Assembly: GCA_034434635.1 (NCBI GenBank)
Contig: DAOTYX010000188.1
Coordinates: 1-15,678, forward strand
DNA: 15,678 nt
Direction: 5' to 3'
Origin: DAOTYX01 sp034434635
GTDB lineage: Bacteria > Chloroflexota > Anaerolineae > B4-G1 > DUEL01
In this document: positions 1 to 5,344 of the stretch, piece by piece
How the letters are laid out: each line of letters opens with the position of its first letter
Numbering within the stretch: the first letter of the stretch is position 1
Notes under the pieces: generated by a model
Told to the model about the DNA's origin: nothing
Seen by the model: the letters and a program-made list of their open reading frames with translations, nothing else
Databases searched by the model: none
Position numbers and translations under genes: made by a program

Positions 1-162
1 CGCACCGCGACGCTGGCGGGCACGCCGGCAGCCGGCACGGCCGGCCTGTACCCGCTCACCTTCACGGCGAGCAACGGCACCCTGCCGGACGCCACACAGA
101 GTTTCAGGCTGCTGGTGGCGCAGACGAGAACCTGCCTGCCGCTGGTTTTGCGGGGACATTGA
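1..162 (+). CDS. C-terminal end of a secreted Ig-like/cadherin-like surface protein (5' truncated by window)
   Basis: The first reading frame is open from base 1 and stops with TGA at 160-162, giving 53 residues. The visible part looks like the last beta-sandwich repeat of a large extracellular protein: it contains GLYPLTFTASNG and ATQSFRLLV, the typical end of a putative-Ig (He_PIG-like) repeat found in bacterial surface proteins. It then ends in a short hydrophobic-basic tail, CLPLVLRGH. From memory, tails of the LPLVLR type recur at the C termini of exported Chloroflexota proteins and may be a sorting or anchoring signal, but that is inference. The N terminus lies outside the window, so signal peptide and overall architecture cannot be judged. 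A terminator-like hairpin lies about 100 bases downstream. Confidence 0.75.
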   Translation, partial: RTATLAGTPAAGTAGLYPLTFTASNGTLPDATQSFRLLVAQTRTCLPLVLRGH

Positions 163-260
163 AGCAGTACCCGCCCAGTCTCGACTTGATGGGCAGGGCA
201 GGTATGCCCGGCCAGGTCTGAGGCGGGCAACTTGCGGGGGTCAGTACACCCCGAAGGTGA

Positions 261-287
261 GGGGGCATGGTCGGCAGACCAGCCCCC
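261..287 (+). terminator. terminator-like hairpin downstream of the surface-protein gene
   Basis: GGGGGC (261-266) pairs with GCCCCC (282-287), and after a bulged A, TGGTC (268-272) pairs with GACCA (277-281) around a GGCA tetraloop. This gives an 11-bp stem. The sequence after it is only mildly T-rich (GCCTTTG), so termination efficiency is uncertain. The same right arm could instead pair with GCGGGGG at 234-240. It lies about 100 bases after the stop at 162 and before the palindrome and promoter of the next operon. Confidence 0.45.
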
Positions 288-317
288 GCCTTTGTCGCGC
301 CAGAATCGTTACCCAAC

Positions 318-339
318 CGGGATTTCGAAGCAAATCCCG
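318..339. repeat. small perfect inverted repeat (8-bp arms)
   Basis: CGGGATTT (318-325) and AAATCCCG (332-339) are perfect reverse complements with a 6-base loop. It sits ten bases before the larger palindrome at 349-407 and may belong to the same interspersed element. No gene is visible in this stretch. Confidence 0.4.
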
Positions 340-348
340 ATCTGGGGA

Positions 349-407
349 CGGAGTCGAGGCTTTAGCCGGCGCAAACGTGGCTCAAACCGGCTGAAGCCTC
401 GACTCCG
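349..407. repeat. long palindrome, REP/MITE-like interspersed element
   Basis: The arms 349-369 and 387-407 pair over 21 positions with one non-Watson-Crick position (a G-T pair), around a 17-base loop at 370-386. The arms read CGGAGTCGAGGC on the left and GCCTCGACTCCG on the right. This is far longer and more perfect than a normal terminator stem and has no T tract. Similar GTCGAGGCTTTAGCCGG-type palindromes are, to my recollection, dispersed in Chloroflexota genomes, which suggests a non-autonomous palindromic repeat. Whether it is multicopy in this genome cannot be seen from one window. Confidence 0.55.
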
Positions 408-473
408 GGCGGGGAAAGCAGCATCGACGTAGCCTGAATCGCCTCTGCTTCGAACACCCCAACCTCACTGAAC

Positions 474-502
474 TTGACACATGCGTTGCTTCGGAATACA
501 AT
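474..502 (+). promoter_or_regulatory. sigma70-type promoter of the arsR operon
   Basis: TTGACA (474-479) and TACAAT (497-502) are separated by 17 bases, matching the housekeeping consensus at 11 of 12 positions. The start site is expected around 508-510. The TTG of the -35 box is also an in-frame start codon for the downstream gene, but it cannot be the translation start if this promoter is used. Confidence 0.8.
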
Positions 503-517
503 TCAACCCCGGTTGAA
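502..517. promoter_or_regulatory. inverted repeat at the start site, candidate ArsR operator
   Basis: TTCAACC (502-508) and GGTTGAA (511-517) form a perfect 7-2-7 palindrome that begins at the last base of the -10 box and covers the predicted start site. This is where an autoregulatory ArsR/SmtB repressor would bind to block RNA polymerase, and TTCAA/TTGAA half-sites are common in that family. The regulator encoded 22 bases downstream is the obvious candidate ligand. Binding is inferred, not shown. Confidence 0.65.
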
Positions 518-539
518 ACAATCCGGTGAGGAGTGGGCG

Positions 540-953
540 ATGATGGATCATCCGGACCAGGGCACCGTCAGGTTAGCCTGCTTACTGAAAGTGCTCAGCG
601 ACCCTACCCGCCTGGCGATCTTTGATGCCCTCGTGCAGGGCGTGCAGTGCAACTGCGAACTGGGCGAACGGTTGCATCTGCCCATGAATCTGATCTCGCA
701 TCATCTGAAGGTGCTTCGTCAGGCCGGGCTGATCCATGCCGCACGCGACCCCCTGGATGGCCGGTGGGTGCATTATTCGGTGGACGAAAAGGCGCTGGCG
801 GAACTGCGGGCCTGGCTGATGGCGTTCCTGGACCCGACACGGATCAAGCCTCGCCTGCCTCTCAGCGGACCGCGCATCGCCGCCGGGTGGCAACCTCGGG
901 CAGGTCAGGTCGGAAACTCCGCTGCCGACGCCGGAGCCACCGTCGAAGCATAG
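540..953 (+). CDS. ArsR/SmtB-family repressor with a Cys-x-Cys sensor pair
   Basis: A 137-residue winged-helix repressor. Residues 12-32 (ACLLKVLSDPTRLAIFDAL) are the conserved ArsR N-terminal helix, the recognition helix is around 49-65 (MNLISHHLKVLRQAGLI), and the wing follows with DGRWVHYSV. VQCNCEL at 35-41 aligns with the ELCVCDL metal box of ArsR/CadC, so C37 and C39, possibly with C14, could bind arsenite or a soft metal, or act as a thiol/persulfide switch. Residues 100-137 are an Ala/Gly/Pro-rich tail without a recognisable domain. I chose ATG 540 because GGTGAGGAG (525-533) lies six bases upstream and the promoter ends at 502; the longer frame from TTG 474 begins inside the -35 box. 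The first gene of an operon with a desulfurase, it is probably autoregulated through the palindrome at 502-517. The family is certain; the inducer is not. Confidence 0.9.
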   Translation: MMDHPDQGTVRLACLLKVLSDPTRLAIFDALVQGVQCNCELGERLHLPMNLISHHLKVLRQAGLIHAARDPLDGRWVHYSVDEKALAELRAWLMAFLDPTRIKPRLPLSGPRIAAGWQPRAGQVGNSAADAGATVEA

Positions 954-995
954 TCCGGCGAACCGCCCGGTGGAGGCTGCCCAACAGGAGGAAGG

Positions 996-1202
996 ATGAA
1001 CGCAACCGACTCCCGACCCCCACGCCACATCTGGCTGACCCTGGAGGGGCTGGAGATCATCGAACTGAAGCAGGCGATGCTCGACCGCGACGTAACAGGG
1101 GCCGCCGCCTTTTTCCGGCGCGTGGTGGCACCCCGCGTGCGCGAGGCTGCCCGGCGGCGCGGCATCTCTATCGAGGAGGAAGATGACCGTATACCTGGAT
1201 AA
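996..1202 (+). CDS. small protein of unknown function, upstream of and overlapping the desulfurase
   Basis: A 68-residue frame with a strong ribosome site (AGGAGGAAGG) just before ATG 996. It overlaps the next gene by 20 bases, so the two are probably translationally coupled. I do not recognise the family. Residues 11-30 (HIWLTLEGLEIIELKQAMLD) and 31-56 look like two amphipathic helices, the second very basic (FFRRVVAPRVREAARRRG), followed by an acidic tail (EEEDDRIPG). It has no Cys, no signal peptide and no membrane segment, so a cytosolic partner or adaptor is plausible. It sits 42 bases after arsR in the same transcription unit. That it is a real gene rests on the ribosome site, overlap and spacing. 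Confidence 0.65.
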   Translation: MNATDSRPPRHIWLTLEGLEIIELKQAMLDRDVTGAAAFFRRVVAPRVREAARRRGISIEEEDDRIPG

Positions 1203-2319
1203 CGCTGCCACCAGTTGGCCCAAGCCGGAGGCGGTCTACCGGGCGGTGGATCGCTTCATGCGCCAGGTAGGCGCGACCCCCGGCCGCGGCGGTCACCGCC
1301 GCGAGGAGGAGGCGCAGCGCATTGCCGACGAGGCCCGCCAGGCGCTGGCTTGCCTCTTCCACGCCCCCGACCCGCAGGGCATCGTCTTCACGATGAATGC
1401 CACCCAGGCCATCAACATGGCGCTCAAAGGTCTGCTGCGGCCCGGCGACCACGTCGTCACCTCCTCCATCGAGCACAATGCCATGTGGCGGCCGCTCAAA
1501 ACGCTGGAGCGGACGGGCGTCCGGGTGACCGCCGTCCCCTGCGCCCCCGACGGCGCGCTCGATCCGGCCGCTGTGGCGGCGGCGCTCCGTCCCGAGACGC
1601 GTCTGGTCGCCATGCTGCACGGCTCCAACGTCCTGGGCGCGATCCTGCCCATCGCCGAGATCGGGGCCATCTGCCGAAGCCGCGGCGTGCTCTTCCTGGT
1701 GGACGCGGCGCAGACCGCTGGCGCGGTGCCGATAGATATGGACGCGATGGGGATCGACCTGCTGGCCTTTGCCGGGCACAAGGGGCTGTACGGCCCCCAC
1801 GGCACCGGCGGCCTGATTGTGCGCCCCGGCGTCGCGCTGGAGACCTGGATCGAGGGCGGGTCGGGGGTCGAGTCGGCTTCCGAAACGATGCCGGAGGCGC
1901 TCCCGGCGCGTCTGGAGGCCGGCTCGCACAACGCTGCCGGCATCGCCGGCCTGCTGGAAGGCGTGCGCTTTGTGCTGGAGCAAGGCGTCGAGCGCATCCG
2001 TGCCCACGAGGTGGGACTGACCGGGCGACTGATCGAGGAGTTGCGGAAAATCCCTGGGGTGGATATACTGGGGCCAGGTGATCCGGCGCAGCGCACGGCC
2101 GTCGTCTCTGTCACCGTCGAGGGGTACTCGCCCGATCAACTGGCCGCCGTGCTGGACCAGGTCTTTGATGTGGCCACACGCGCGGGGTTGCACTGCGCGC
2201 CGCAGGCGCATCGCACCGCCGGGACGCTCGACTGTGGCGCGTTGCGCTTCAGCCCCGGCTACTTCAACACCGCCGACGACGTCCGCTACGCCGTCGAGTC
2301 CCTGCGGGAGGTCGTGTAG
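1183..2319 (+). CDS. cysteine desulfurase-family PLP enzyme (class-V aminotransferase fold)
   Basis: 378 residues, full length for the cysteine desulfurase-like class-V group. The N terminus MTVYLDNAATSWPKP is canonical. H98 (SIEHNA) stacks on PLP, HGSNVLG (146-152) matches the HxSNxxG motif, D174 and Q177 (VDAAQT) contact the cofactor, and K200 (FAGHKGLYGPHGTGG) is the Schiff-base lysine. C338 in RAGLHCAP is the catalytic sulfur acceptor and R355 binds the substrate carboxylate. The loop organisation resembles the SufS/TIGR01977-like family rather than IscS. It would remove sulfur from cysteine (or a related substrate) and hand it on as persulfide. The ribosome site GAGGAGG lies three bases before the ATG, inside the upstream gene. 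No iscU, sufBCD or thiI is in view, so the acceptor is unknown; the small neighbours at 996 and 2325 are candidates. The exact substrate is uncertain. Confidence 0.9.
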   Translation: MTVYLDNAATSWPKPEAVYRAVDRFMRQVGATPGRGGHRREEEAQRIADEARQALACLFHAPDPQGIVFTMNATQAINMALKGLLRPGDHVVTSSIEHNAMWRPLKTLERTGVRVTAVPCAPDGALDPAAVAAALRPETRLVAMLHGSNVLGAILPIAEIGAICRSRGVLFLVDAAQTAGAVPIDMDAMGIDLLAFAGHKGLYGPHGTGGLIVRPGVALETWIEGGSGVESASETMPEALPARLEAGSHNAAGIAGLLEGVRFVLEQGVERIRAHEVGLTGRLIEELRKIPGVDILGPGDPAQRTAVVSVTVEGYSPDQLAAVLDQVFDVATRAGLHCAPQAHRTAGTLDCGALRFSPGYFNTADDVRYAVESLREVV

Positions 2320-2324
2320 ACGCC

Positions 2325-2489
2325 ATGGCGAAGCAGCGCATCGAAAAGGCACTGATCATTCTGGACGAAGACGAAATCCGCCGGGTGGCGCGGTTGGCAC
2401 GGCGGGACGACCCGCGGGAGATGTACCGCTTCGTCAAAGAGGTGATCGCGAAGAAGGTCGAGGCCGCGCTGCGTCAGCGCTGCGGGTAG
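2325..2489 (+). CDS. 54-residue protein of unknown function with a C-terminal Cys-Gly
   Basis: ATG 2325 lies five bases after the desulfurase stop and the frame runs to TAG at 2487-2489. The sequence starts MAKQRIEKALIILDEDEIRR and continues as charged, helix-forming sequence (VARLARRDDPREMYRFVKE, then IAKKVEAALRQRCG). It has no membrane segment. The only cysteine is the penultimate residue, in an RCG end. A single exposed terminal Cys next to a desulfurase invites the idea of a sulfur acceptor or tether, but this is inference. Codon choice is GC-rich at third positions like its neighbours, and close spacing suggests cotranscription and coupling. A good upstream ribosome site is not obvious apart from GGGAGG inside the end of the desulfurase gene (2307-2312). 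The family is unrecognised. Confidence 0.6.
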   Translation: MAKQRIEKALIILDEDEIRRVARLARRDDPREMYRFVKEVIAKKVEAALRQRCG

Positions 2490-2495
2490 GGGCAT

Positions 2496-2532
2496 CGCAC
2501 GTGCCGACGTGCGTGCCGGTTCACAATCCGGC
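2496..2532. other. two tandem hairpins after the desulfurase operon
   Basis: CGCACGT (2496-2502) pairs with ACGTGCG (2507-2513) around a GCCG tetraloop; immediately after, GCCGG (2515-2519) pairs with CCGGC (2528-2532). No T run follows, so a factor-independent terminator is not convincing. They may mark an operon end or stabilise mRNA 3' ends. The rest of 2490-2643 holds no gene or promoter that I can support. Confidence 0.35.
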
Positions 2533-2643
2533 GTTGCAGATCGCGCAGGCCGGATCACGAAGAAACCAGGCTCAAGAGCAATGGAGTGAGGTTCACAAGG
2601 ACAAGCGCGATCACAGGCCCAGCAGGTGGCCGTAGGAGGAGCC

Positions 2644-3204
2644 ATGTTTAAGCACACGAAACCTCTGGCCGATGCTCTGACCGTGACGCGAGCCGTTCTG
2701 GGGCTCTGCATCGCTGCACTGGGGTTGACACAGGGCAGAGACGCCTTGCCCACCGTCATGCTGATCCTCATCGCCTCCTGGTTGAGCGACCTGGTGGACG
2801 GGCCTCTGGCCCGCCGTGACCCGGAAAGTCACACAAACTGGGTGGGCGAGCACGACGCCGAAGCCGATCTGGCCACCTCGCTCGGCGTTGCCGTCTACCT
2901 GGTGTTGAGTGGCTACCTGGCAGCCTGGGTAGGGGCAGGCCTGGTGGTCTCGATCCTGCTCTTGTGGATCCTGCACTCCCATCAGCTGGCCTGGCCCTGC
3001 TATGCCCTGCCCTACGTCATCCTGCTGGGGTTGGCCCTGCGGGATGCACCCGCGTACGGCTGGTTCACCATCCTCTACCTGGGAGTCACGCTCGTGCTCC
3101 GCTGGCGTCGCCTGAGGCAGGAGTTCCTGCCCCAGTTCTTCGCCGCCGTGAGCAGCCTGCGCCTGGGGCACCATAACGGTTCCGGGGAGAATGGCACGCG
3201 CTGA
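2644..3204 (+). CDS. CDP-alcohol phosphatidyltransferase-like integral membrane protein
   Basis: 186 residues, multi-spanning. The hallmark of the family is present: D49, D52, G53, A56 and R57 in LSDLVDGPLARR, then D71 and D75 in GEHDAEAD, giving the four aspartates that bind metal and the CDP-alcohol. The N terminus ALTVTRAVLG resembles the usual start of the first helix. Such enzymes move a phosphatidyl or phospho-alcohol group between CDP-linked donor and alcohol in the membrane to make phospholipids. The glycine normally four residues before the third Asp is shifted: G68 is three residues before D71. The alcohol cannot be predicted. ATG 2644 is chosen because AGGAGGA (2634-2640) lies three bases upstream; a GTG at 2626 would precede that site. 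The hydrophilic C-terminal tail (HHNGSGENGTR) is probably cytosolic. It stands alone, with hairpins before and after. Confidence 0.8.
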   Translation: MFKHTKPLADALTVTRAVLGLCIAALGLTQGRDALPTVMLILIASWLSDLVDGPLARRDPESHTNWVGEHDAEADLATSLGVAVYLVLSGYLAAWVGAGLVVSILLLWILHSHQLAWPCYALPYVILLGLALRDAPAYGWFTILYLGVTLVLRWRRLRQEFLPQFFAAVSSLRLGHHNGSGENGTR

Positions 3205-3244
3205 GCCTGGCCATTGCCCAACCCGCTCAGCGCGGTGGCGGGCA

Positions 3245-3262
3245 GGTCGGCGAAGGCCGACC
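3245..3262. terminator. hairpin after the phosphatidyltransferase gene
   Basis: GGTCGGC (3245-3251) and GCCGACC (3256-3262) form a perfect 7-bp stem with a GAAG tetraloop, 40 bases after the stop codon. It lacks a T tract. A second, weaker inverted repeat, GATGAC (3295-3300) with GTCATC (3313-3318), follows before the next promoter. Termination is plausible but not certain. Confidence 0.35.
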
Positions 3263-3334
3263 ATCGGTCACAGGCCCGAAAGGACGGGGGCGAGGATGAC
3301 CTTGCCCTTGCCGTCATCGCCTGAACGGTCACCC

Positions 3335-3362
3335 TTGACAGGCGCCACCAGGCCCCTATAAT
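3335..3362 (+). promoter_or_regulatory. near-perfect sigma70-type promoter of the hypA-like/fur operon
   Basis: TTGACA (3335-3340) and TATAAT (3357-3362) match the consensus at all 12 positions, with a 16-base spacer. Transcription would start near 3369, leaving a leader of about 100 bases before ATG 3469. The last bases of the -10 box overlap the inverted repeat at 3361-3375. Confidence 0.85.
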
Positions 3363-3375
3363 TGATATCATCAAT
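3361..3375. promoter_or_regulatory. Fur-family box overlapping the -10 element
   Basis: ATTGATATCATCAAT is a 15-base inverted repeat in the 7-1-7 format of Fur/Zur/PerR boxes, with six of seven pairs complementary. It stands out as AT-rich in GC-rich DNA, and the following bases (CATTTTCAAT) continue the AT-rich block. It covers the end of the -10 box and the expected start site, so bound repressor would block the promoter. A Fur-family regulator is the second gene of this unit, which makes autoregulation likely. Which metal or oxidant controls it cannot be read from the site. Confidence 0.7.
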
Positions 3376-3468
3376 CATTTTCAATAGAGCAGATCGCCCG
3401 ATGGTTATATCCGAACAACCCGTTGGTCTGCCCGGGCCAGGCGACGGGCCTGCCCGGCTGGAGGCACG

Positions 3469-3837
3469 ATGATCTCCGAACGCGAAAGGGTTCAGGCGTT
3501 GCTCGACCAGGCGCTGGCCGAGGCTCGCTCGCAGGGCGCCGGTCGGATCACCGCGTTGCACTTCATCGTATACAGCCCTTTCCGCGAGACGGAAGCACGC
3601 CTGCGGAGCATGCTGCAGGAACTGACCGCCCAGACGTTGGCAGAGAATGCGCAGATCGTCACTCGCCCGGGCCCAAACCGCTTCATCTGCTACAGGTGCT
3701 GTGCGCTGCGCTTCGAGAGCGAAGACGAAGCCGCCGTCTGCCCGAACTGTGGCCACACAGCAACGCTGATCCCCAGCGATATCACCTGCGCCCTGGATCA
3801 CATCGAGACGGCTGAGAGCGACGAAGGGCAGGATTGA
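3469..3837 (+). CDS. HypA-like zinc-ribbon protein lacking the N-terminal nickel motif
   Basis: 122 residues with the layout of HypA (hydrogenase/urease nickel chaperone): a helix with ALAEARSQGAGRITALHF (15-32) corresponds to the ALEEAEKAGAKRV-type segment, a strand-helix core follows, then a zinc ribbon with C74-x2-C77 (CYRC) and C91-x2-C94 (CPNC), and a final strand-like stretch (ALDHIETAE). In true HypA the first residues are MHE and His2 binds nickel; here the protein begins MISERE, so that ligand is absent. C78 is an extra Cys next to the ribbon. No hydrogenase or urease genes are visible. It may be a metal-handling or zinc-sensing paralogue controlled by the downstream Fur-family regulator. 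The start ATG 3469 is supported by GGAGG at 3460-3464. The fold assignment is good; nickel delivery is doubtful. Confidence 0.7.
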   Translation: MISERERVQALLDQALAEARSQGAGRITALHFIVYSPFRETEARLRSMLQELTAQTLAENAQIVTRPGPNRFICYRCCALRFESEDEAAVCPNCGHTATLIPSDITCALDHIETAESDEGQD

Positions 3838-3908
3838 CTGGACCCGCGTTCGGGCAGGGGATCGATCCGGGCCAGATCGCCGGGACAGTGTGAGTGAGAG
3901 GCGATAGC

Positions 3909-4340
3909 ATGACCCAAGCAGACCATCTGGCCGATGCGCTGCACAGCAGCGGTCACAGGCTCACCAGCCAGCGACGGCTGGTGATGCAGGTCCTGCAAGA
4001 TAATCCGGGCCACCTGGAAGTGGAGAGGGTCTACGCTCTGGCAAAGGCCCGCGACCCCAACATCAGCCTGCCGACGGTCTACCGGACGCTGGCCGTGTTG
4101 AAGAAGATCGGCCTGGTGGAAGATCACACCCTGGGAGAGAGCCACGCCCATTTCGAGACCGTCCCGAAAACGCCGCACTATCATTTCACCTGTCTGAAGT
4201 GCGGACAGGTGGTGGAGTTTGACGCGCCCCAGGTCATGCAGGTGGTCCGCACCCTGAGCGAACGCGAAGGAGTGCAGGTCACTGACGTCCATCTGTTGCT
4301 CAGCGGGTATTGCGCCCGATGTCGGACAGGAGAAGGGTAA
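3909..4340 (+). CDS. Fur-family metalloregulator
   Basis: 143 residues. The N-terminal winged helix contains HRLTSQRRLVMQVLQ and the recognition segment NISLPTVYRTLAVLKKIGLV (51-70). The dimerisation domain contains SHAHFE (79-83), PHYHFTCLKCGQVVEFD (89-105) and a final CARC, so C95/C98 and C135/C138 form the structural zinc site and the His-rich loop the regulatory site. This fits Fur, Zur or PerR; I cannot assign which one. ATG 3909 is chosen over GTG 3894 because GAGAGG lies at proper distance before ATG 3909 and the resulting N terminus matches the family. It follows the HypA-like gene by 71 bases with no clear promoter between them, and probably represses its own operon through the box at 3361-3375. 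Confidence 0.9.
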   Translation: MTQADHLADALHSSGHRLTSQRRLVMQVLQDNPGHLEVERVYALAKARDPNISLPTVYRTLAVLKKIGLVEDHTLGESHAHFETVPKTPHYHFTCLKCGQVVEFDAPQVMQVVRTLSEREGVQVTDVHLLLSGYCARCRTGEG

Positions 4341-4403
4341 CCGCCTCTCCTGCCGCAGGTTTGGGCGCACGGCTGTCTAACCTTCACCTTTGAGAGAGGT
4401 GGT

Positions 4404-4982
4404 ATGGCTGAGATCGTCGTCCCTGTTGTGTACTTCGACAAACCTGGACCCCAGAACACGGCCCGCACGCTGGAAGCGGCGCGCCAGCGAGCCGAGGCGT
4501 TGGGCGTGCGCGCCATCCTGGTCGCCAGCACCACTGGCGAGACGGGTGTCAGAGCGGCGGAGGTCTTTCGTGGCTATGAGGTGGTCGTCGTGACCCACTC
4601 CACCGGCATGCGCGCGCCCAATACGCAGGAACTCCTTCCCGAACACCGCGCCGCTATCGAGGCTGCTGGCGGACACATCCTCACCTGCCAGCACGCCTTC
4701 GGTGGGGTCAACCGGGCGGTGCGCCGCAAACTGAACACCTATCTCACCGACGAGATCATCGCCTACACCCTGCGTACCTTCGGCGAAGGGATGAAGGTCT
4801 GCCTGGAGATCGCCCTGATGGCCGCCGACGCTGGCCTGGTCAGAGTGGACCAGCCGGCCATCGCCATCGCCGGCACCGGGCGTGGCGCTGACACGGCGGT
4901 GCTTCTCGTTCCCGCCAACGCCCAGGACTTCTTCGACCTGCGGGTGATGGAACTGATCGCCAAGCCGCGCCTGGAGCCGTGA
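4404..4982 (+). CDS. pyruvate kinase C-terminal-domain-like protein, function unknown
   Basis: 192 residues that resemble the stand-alone alpha/beta proteins related to the pyruvate kinase C-terminal domain (the family of the archaeal protein AF0103, as I recall it). Visible features are an N-terminal strand (EIVVPVVYFDKPGPQNT), a LGVRAILVASTTGETG strand-turn, VVVVTHSTG (60-68), GGVNRAVRRK in the middle, and AIAGTGRGADTAVLLVPA near the end. The catalytic barrel of pyruvate kinase is absent, so it is not that enzyme. The glycine-rich turns suggest phosphate or small-ligand binding. No signal peptide or membrane segment is present. GAGAGAGGTGG precedes ATG 4404. It follows fur by 63 bases and is probably cotranscribed with it, which may place it under metal control. 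Function remains unknown. Confidence 0.7.
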   Translation: MAEIVVPVVYFDKPGPQNTARTLEAARQRAEALGVRAILVASTTGETGVRAAEVFRGYEVVVVTHSTGMRAPNTQELLPEHRAAIEAAGGHILTCQHAFGGVNRAVRRKLNTYLTDEIIAYTLRTFGEGMKVCLEIALMAADAGLVRVDQPAIAIAGTGRGADTAVLLVPANAQDFFDLRVMELIAKPRLEP

Positions 4983-5007
4983 GCGGCTGGATGCCTTCGC
5001 TGTTTCC

Positions 5008-5068
5008 GCGTCGGCGCGGACCGACGCCCGGCGCCACAGACGCCCAGAAAGGCCGATTTTCAATCGGC
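5008..5068. other. two perfect hairpins between the PK-like gene and xseB
   Basis: GCGTCGG (5008-5014) pairs with CCGACGC (5021-5027), and GCCGATT (5052-5058) pairs with AATCGGC (5062-5068) around a three-base loop. Neither is followed by a T run. They lie in a 135-base gap and could end the fur transcription unit or act as mRNA-processing structures. No promoter for xseB is recognisable here. Confidence 0.35.
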
Positions 5069-5117
5069 ACACGGCGGCAGGCAGCCGGCCAGGTAATGAC
5101 CAGATAGGACAGATCCG

Positions 5118-5342
5118 ATGAGAAAACCTATAGATGACCTGACCTTTGAAGAAGCATTCTGCGAACTGGAAGAGACCGTGCGTCGGCTGGAGGCGGGCGG
5201 GCTGACGCTGGAGGAGAGCATAGCCCTCTACGAACGCGGTCAGGCGCTGGCTGCCCACTGTAGCCGCCATCTCGACCAGGCCGAACTCCGTGTGCGACAA
5301 CTGACGGCAGAAGCCGCCGAGGAGGGAGTAGGACAGGAGTAA
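5118..5342 (+). CDS. xseB: exodeoxyribonuclease VII small subunit
   Basis: 74 residues, the usual size for XseB. The two-helix coiled-coil signature is clear: DDLTFEEAFCELEETVRRLE (6-25), GGLTLEESIALYERGQALA (27-45) and CSRHLDQAELRVRQL (48-62). With the large subunit XseA it forms the ATP-independent single-strand exonuclease VII used in repair, in the cytosol. The xseA gene, often adjacent, is not in view, so the pair is split. The ribosome site before ATG 5118 is weak. The next gene has its own promoter starting three bases after the stop codon. Confidence 0.9.
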   Translation: MRKPIDDLTFEEAFCELEETVRRLEAGGLTLEESIALYERGQALAAHCSRHLDQAELRVRQLTAEAAEEGVGQE

Positions 5343-5344
5343 GG

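Noticed and set aside
474..539. N-terminal extension of ArsR starting at TTG 474
   Set aside because: The TTG is the first half of the -35 box, so it precedes the predicted transcript start. ATG 540 has a good ribosome site.
1168..2352. 394-residue - strand frame opposite the desulfurase
   Set aside because: It is a shadow of a well-conserved PLP enzyme, starts without a good ribosome site and has biased low-complexity composition.
2515..2532. tRNA T-arm-like hairpin (GCCGG TTCACAAT CCGGC)
   Set aside because: The loop has eight bases instead of seven and no acceptor, D or anticodon arms can be found upstream.
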